Shown here piece after piece: positions 20,985-24,322 of a DNA stretch of 24,322 bases. The stretch lies in assembly GCA_003339415.1 (NCBI GenBank), contig PDHQ01000166.1, forward strand, positions 45,461 through 69,782, given 5' to 3'. This stretch comes from Ophiocordyceps camponoti-saundersi (nom. inval.). Taxonomy: Eukaryota > Ascomycota > Sordariomycetes > Hypocreales > Ophiocordycipitaceae. A program made the translations under genes and the position numbers. Below the pieces are notes generated by a model. That model was not told the origin of the DNA. It was given only the letters and a program-made list of their open reading frames with translations, and ran no database searches. Position 1 is the first letter of the stretch, and every line of letters starts with the position of its first letter.

Positions 20985-22400
20985 TAACTAATTATAAGAA
21001 TAAATCCTAATAGAATTTTATAATATATTTCCCCTTTTCCGTAAATAAGAAGCGGATAAGTTAAACTTATATAAAAAAGGTATAGATTACTATATATTAC
21101 TTAAGAAAAAAGTAAATAGTAAAGAACTTTAAATTCTATTCGGCCCCCTTTATAATATATTAAGGGAGGAATTACTTATTCTTAAAAAGATATTATAAGA
21201 CCTCTTTTAGAAAGGCTTTATCTAACTTAGTAGCTTACTTATAAATACCTTAATCCTCTTCGTAAAGAAACTTAGGGGAGGATTATAATTTTATATAAAT
21301 TTCTATATACTAAACGCGATTATAATTTTAGATAAATACCCGCTCTTTTTACTTAATAATACCTTTCGGTTATTAGCTAAGTTTTAATAGCTTATAAAGC
21401 TAGATATTATATAAGCTTTTTATAAGGTATAGATTACTAAAAAAGAGGAATAGAAAATAGCGTTTCGGACCTAATATAGCTTTTTTAAATAGATAGTTAC
21501 CTTATTTAAACTTATAAGGGCTCCTATTACTTTCTAAAAATATATTAATAATATCCTCTAGCTATATCTCGATAAGTTCTACTTAGCTTATATTAATAAT
21601 ATTATTATTTACTTTAATAATACTAAAAAAGACTATTTCCGTAAGGTATACTTAGTTCTTTATAAGCTTTAAAAGTATAAGCTTTATCTAAACTCGGATA
21701 AGTATAAATTCGTAGTTAAGAAAGTAAAATACTTAAGATTTATAATATTAGTAAGGGTTAGGCTTTAAGCAAACCCGGAAAAGATTAAGATAATTATCGA
21801 CTAAGCTATGCTAACTTCCCTTAAGGGCTTTCGCGGATTCTTAAGTTTTGCTAATTTCTACTAACTTTTTATTACGGATTTTATTAAAGTAGTAGAACTA
21901 TTAATAAATTTAACGAAAAAAAAGGTAAAATTTATTTAAGGACCGGATTAGAAATAAGCTTTTTAGGAAGTTAAGAATTTATTTATAAGAGCCCTTTTAC
22001 TAATAAAATAAAATTTTAGGGACTTTATATTTTTAAAAGTAGATATTAGCGCTTATATTATAAGAGGTTATCTTTACTAAGAATAAGAAAAATAGAAATA
22101 ACTAATAGCGTTTTTTTCCGTAAAAATAAACGCGGCCGAATATAACTATCTAATATATAATAAAGAGATATTAGTAATTATTAGATATTTAGAATAGTAA
22201 TATACTAAACTATATAATTATAATAGCTTCGATATTATTACTAATTATAAGAATTTAGAATATTTTATAACTCGCTAGTACTTTTTAAAATAATAAGCCT
22301 ATTAAGCTAAGTACTTATTATAATTTAACTTTAAAATTTATTATTAACTTAGTAAATAAGCTGCGGTCCTAAACGCCCTTTCCCGTAAAAATTAGGATAA
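20985..22400 (+). pseudogene. Reverse transcriptase and RNase H relic of element 2
   Basis: RT blocks in one frame: LFGPLYNILREELLILKKIL, KGFI, LNAIIILDKYPLFLL, KLDII, KIAFRT, IRAPITF and LAYINNIIIYF, where the YIDD box is YINN (21589-21600) because GATGAT after T became AATAAT. The connection FRGFLSFANFY follows, then RNase H with FLKVDISAYIIRGYLY (from about 22030), INAAEYNYLIYNKEIL and NYKNLEYFITR, ending LNALSRKN. Both catalytic RT Asp codons of the box are lost. RNase H keeps its first Asp codon. Confidence 0.85.
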
Positions 22401-22699
22401 ACCCTTAACTATAAAGGAGGAGGACGCCCGCTTTATATAGATAATTCCCGAAAAAGCCTTATAATTCTACTTATAAGCGATAGTAATCGATATTTTTAGG
22501 GATTTTACTAATATCCCGGAAAAGGAGGAAGGCGAAGATAGATAATAAAATATAAATATAGCTATAGAAAACGCTATAAATTTACGAAATAACGATCTAT
22601 TAGAAACTTAAGTTTTCTCTAATAATAAGCTTTAGGAATTTTAAAATAAGATAGTATTATAAAACTTAGTCTTTTAGGAAATATACTAAGCTATAGTAA

Positions 22700-23900
22700 A
22701 AGGAGACCGCTTATTACTTTTAAAACTATAACTTAAAGTCTAAATTACGGATTATTATATTAATATTAAAAGAAGACTACGTTTCCGTAATAAGCTTTAA
22801 GTCCTAGGAGCTTTAGTTATTATAACGGAGAACTTTAAAAAAGCACTAGCCTCCCTACTTAATATATTATAAAATTATCTTATCTAAATAATCTATAACT
22901 TAGCTTTAGTTAGTTATTTTAAGAGGGAAGGTATAGTAGCCCTTATAACTTACGATTTCTTCTAGCCGCTTTAATAATAATATATTCGTTAATTCTTTAG
23001 AAATTATAATACTTATAATAAGACTAAGGCTTAGAAATAACATTAAGCTACCTTTTTTAAGTTATTACTTACTTTAGATTAGTTTTACCGATATATATAA
23101 ATAGATTTTATAATAAATTTCCCGCTTATAAAACGCGGAAATAGGTATTTATAAGTAATTAAAAACCGCCTTAGTAAAAAGATCTTACTTAAGCTAATAC
23201 CCTTAATAGATATTTTACTTTATATAAAGTAATTTCTTTAATATTTTATACGGTTTTACTAATAGCTAAGTATTATTATAAGTAATAAAGGAACTAATTA
23301 AATAAGCGAATTCTAAAGCTATTTTTACTAATTTTATAAGATTAATTAAATACTTAATATAGCTTACTATTTATAAACTAATAAAAGATATAAGAGGGTT
23401 AATTAAAACGTATAAGCTTACCTCTAAGCGGTAGTCTTTTATAATTAAGATAATTAAGATAAATAGCTTCCTATAGCTTAGCTTACGTTAAATAGTAGAG
23501 TTTACTTAGCTATAAGAATAACGCTATTCTTCGTAACTTATAAATTCTAAGCTCTAATAATAATATTATTAAACTTAGATATTTTATAATTATTAATAAG
23601 GAATCTTAAAAGCTAAGCTAAGGAATTTATAAAATAATTATAATAAGTAATAAACTTATATTAAGCTGCTAATATTTTATCCTTATAAACTTAGGAGTTC
23701 TAAGCTAATAAGAATTAATAAGCGGCTAAGCGCTTTAAAGTTAGTAATAAAGTTTAGCTTAATCTATATAATTTCCTTAGCGTAAAGCTTAAGAAGAAGC
23801 TCGATTAGAAGAACGCTAAGTTTACGGTAGCGCGGGTTATTAACTTTTCCCTTATTAAACTTATAAGATTACTAATAAAAGCTTATAATCGCTTTAATAT
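22700..23900 (+). pseudogene. Integrase relic of element 2
   Basis: The HHCC-type zinc domain reads YNLALVSYFKREGIVALIT (from about 22890) and FRNYNTYNKTKA: both His and all Cys ligands are now Tyr or Phe. The catalytic core begins IDFIINFPLIKRGNRYL at 23101, retaining the first Asp of the DDE triad. Later parts of the core and the C-terminal barrel (AARVINFSLIKLIRL-like segments near 23830) are recognisable only loosely. The frame is that of RT and the chromodomain. Confidence 0.7.
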
Positions 23901-23982
23901 AAATTTACTTAAAAGGGTAGCTTTAAACCCTTTACTTAGATAAGAAATTACTAATTTATAGCCTTTTATAATACTAATTAAT

Positions 23983-24160
23983 AAGGAGGAAAAATAGGAA
24001 GTTAAAAAGATTATCTTAGCTAGATAAAAAAAAATAAGTAAAAGTAGGAGATAGGAGGTTTTTATTAAATAAAAAAGTTATTAAAACTTAATATAGGAAT
24101 TTTTAATAAAACTTAAGAGTATTACTATTCTTAATCGCTTTAAAGCTTTATATAGACCGG
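23983..24160 (+). pseudogene. C-terminal chromodomain relic of element 2
   Basis: Chromodomains on retroelement integrases bind methylated histone H3 (K9) and steer insertion to heterochromatin. The frame gives EVKKIILAR, then SRR-stop-EVFIK-stop-KSY-stop-NLI-stop-EFL, then LNRFKALYRPA. With stops at Trp and Gln positions this matches the V-KW-KGY-TWEP pattern and closing helix of chromodomains. Two of the three aromatic-cage positions cannot be judged after RIP. Confidence 0.7.
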
Positions 24161-24257
24161 CTATATATAATAATAAGTAGGTTATTAGGAAATATACGGT
24201 AAAATAGCCGGTAGCGAGATTATATTAAAAAGCGTACTAATAGGCGCGGAAAATATA

Positions 24258-24311
24258 CCCCCCCCCCCCCCCCCCCCCCCCCCCACCACCCCCCTCACCA
24301 CCCCCCCCCCC
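24258..24311. repeat. Impure poly-C tract at the window edge
   Basis: Twenty-seven C residues follow the end of element 2 at 24258, then a C-rich run with isolated A and T, and eleven more C before GCCTTCCTTAC. It mirrors the poly-G at the left end. The abrupt junction with AT-rich sequence suggests an artefact or gap fill. The last eleven bases are not like the RIP block. Confidence 0.9.
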
Positions 24312-24322
24312 GCCTTCCTTAC

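Larger units (their letters stand above)
10450..24257. repeat. AT-rich RIP-mutated block (transposon relics)
   Basis: Composition changes abruptly: sequence from about 10556 on is very AT-rich and nearly devoid of CA and TG (only a few dozen seen by eye in 13.7 kb), while CG, CT and CC remain. This is the mark of repeat-induced point mutation acting on CpA on both strands. A transition zone at 10450-10555 still has some CA and TG. No frame over 60 codons stays open except 16969-17193. The block contains one unidentified minus-strand relic frame and two nested Ty3/gypsy elements, listed separately. Confidence 0.92.
18584..24257 (+). mobile_element. Element 2: Ty3/gypsy chromovirus relic nested in element 1
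   Basis: The element begins TGTTAAGG inside the RT of element 1 and continues to the poly-C at the window edge. Domain order is Gag, protease, RT, RNase H, integrase, chromodomain, the chromovirus arrangement. Gag reads in one frame and everything from protease to chromodomain in a single frame shifted by -1, so the coding backbone has kept its length while RIP introduced stops by substitution. No 3' LTR is visible. Confidence 0.85.

Noticed and set aside
10556..24257. AT-rich block as mitochondrial or bacterial DNA
   Set aside because: CA/TG loss with retained CpG, and degraded Ty3 Gag-Pol frames, identify RIPped nuclear repeats. No mitochondrial genes or tRNAs are seen.

Overview
The window looks like nuclear DNA of a filamentous ascomycete (Pezizomycotina, probably a Sordariomycete). 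The genes are GC-rich with short introns of 51-74 nt (GTRAGT donors, CTAAC or CTGAC branch points). A long AT-rich block carries the signature of repeat-induced point mutation (RIP), a process specific to filamentous fungi. Both ends of the window run into impure homopolymers (poly-G on the left, poly-C on the right), so both edges are suspect as assembly.

Left part, 1-10.5 kb: three recognisable genes. (1) The 5' portion of an ENA-type (type IID) Na+/K+-exporting P-type ATPase on the minus strand, cut inside its second intron just before the expected DKTGT phosphorylation motif. (2) After a 4.4-kb gene-poor interval, a complete three-exon family-1 UDP-glycosyltransferase on the plus strand (528 aa). 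(3) Tail to tail with it, 72 bp away, a three-exon secreted M43-type (pappalysin-like, fungal MEP family) metalloprotease on the minus strand (402 aa). Its HEXXHXXGXXH motif has Glu in place of the third zinc-binding His, and it has a C-terminal extension of about 115 residues. A further 1.7 kb without genes leads to the AT-rich border.

Right part, about 10.56-24.26 kb: an AT-rich block in which CpA and TpG dinucleotides are almost absent while CpG is kept. It holds a degraded minus-strand reading frame of about 560 codons that I cannot identify, then two nested Ty3/gypsy LTR retrotransposons on the plus strand. Element 1 starts with an LTR-like TGTTACG at 13324 and carries relics of Gag, zinc knuckle, protease and reverse transcriptase (RT). 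Its RT is interrupted at 18584 by element 2, which shows Gag, protease, RT, RNase H, integrase and a C-terminal chromodomain, making it a chromovirus. Start codons, tryptophans, zinc ligands and catalytic Asp codons are lost in the way RIP predicts, so neither element can be active. The 3' LTRs are not visible.

The genes do not form an obvious pathway. The context is gene islands (ion export, small-molecule glycosylation, secreted protease) next to RIP-inactivated heterochromatin-like DNA. The most unusual points are the altered metalloprotease zinc site, the very complete CpA-specific RIP with GpCpA survivors, and the unidentified relic frame.
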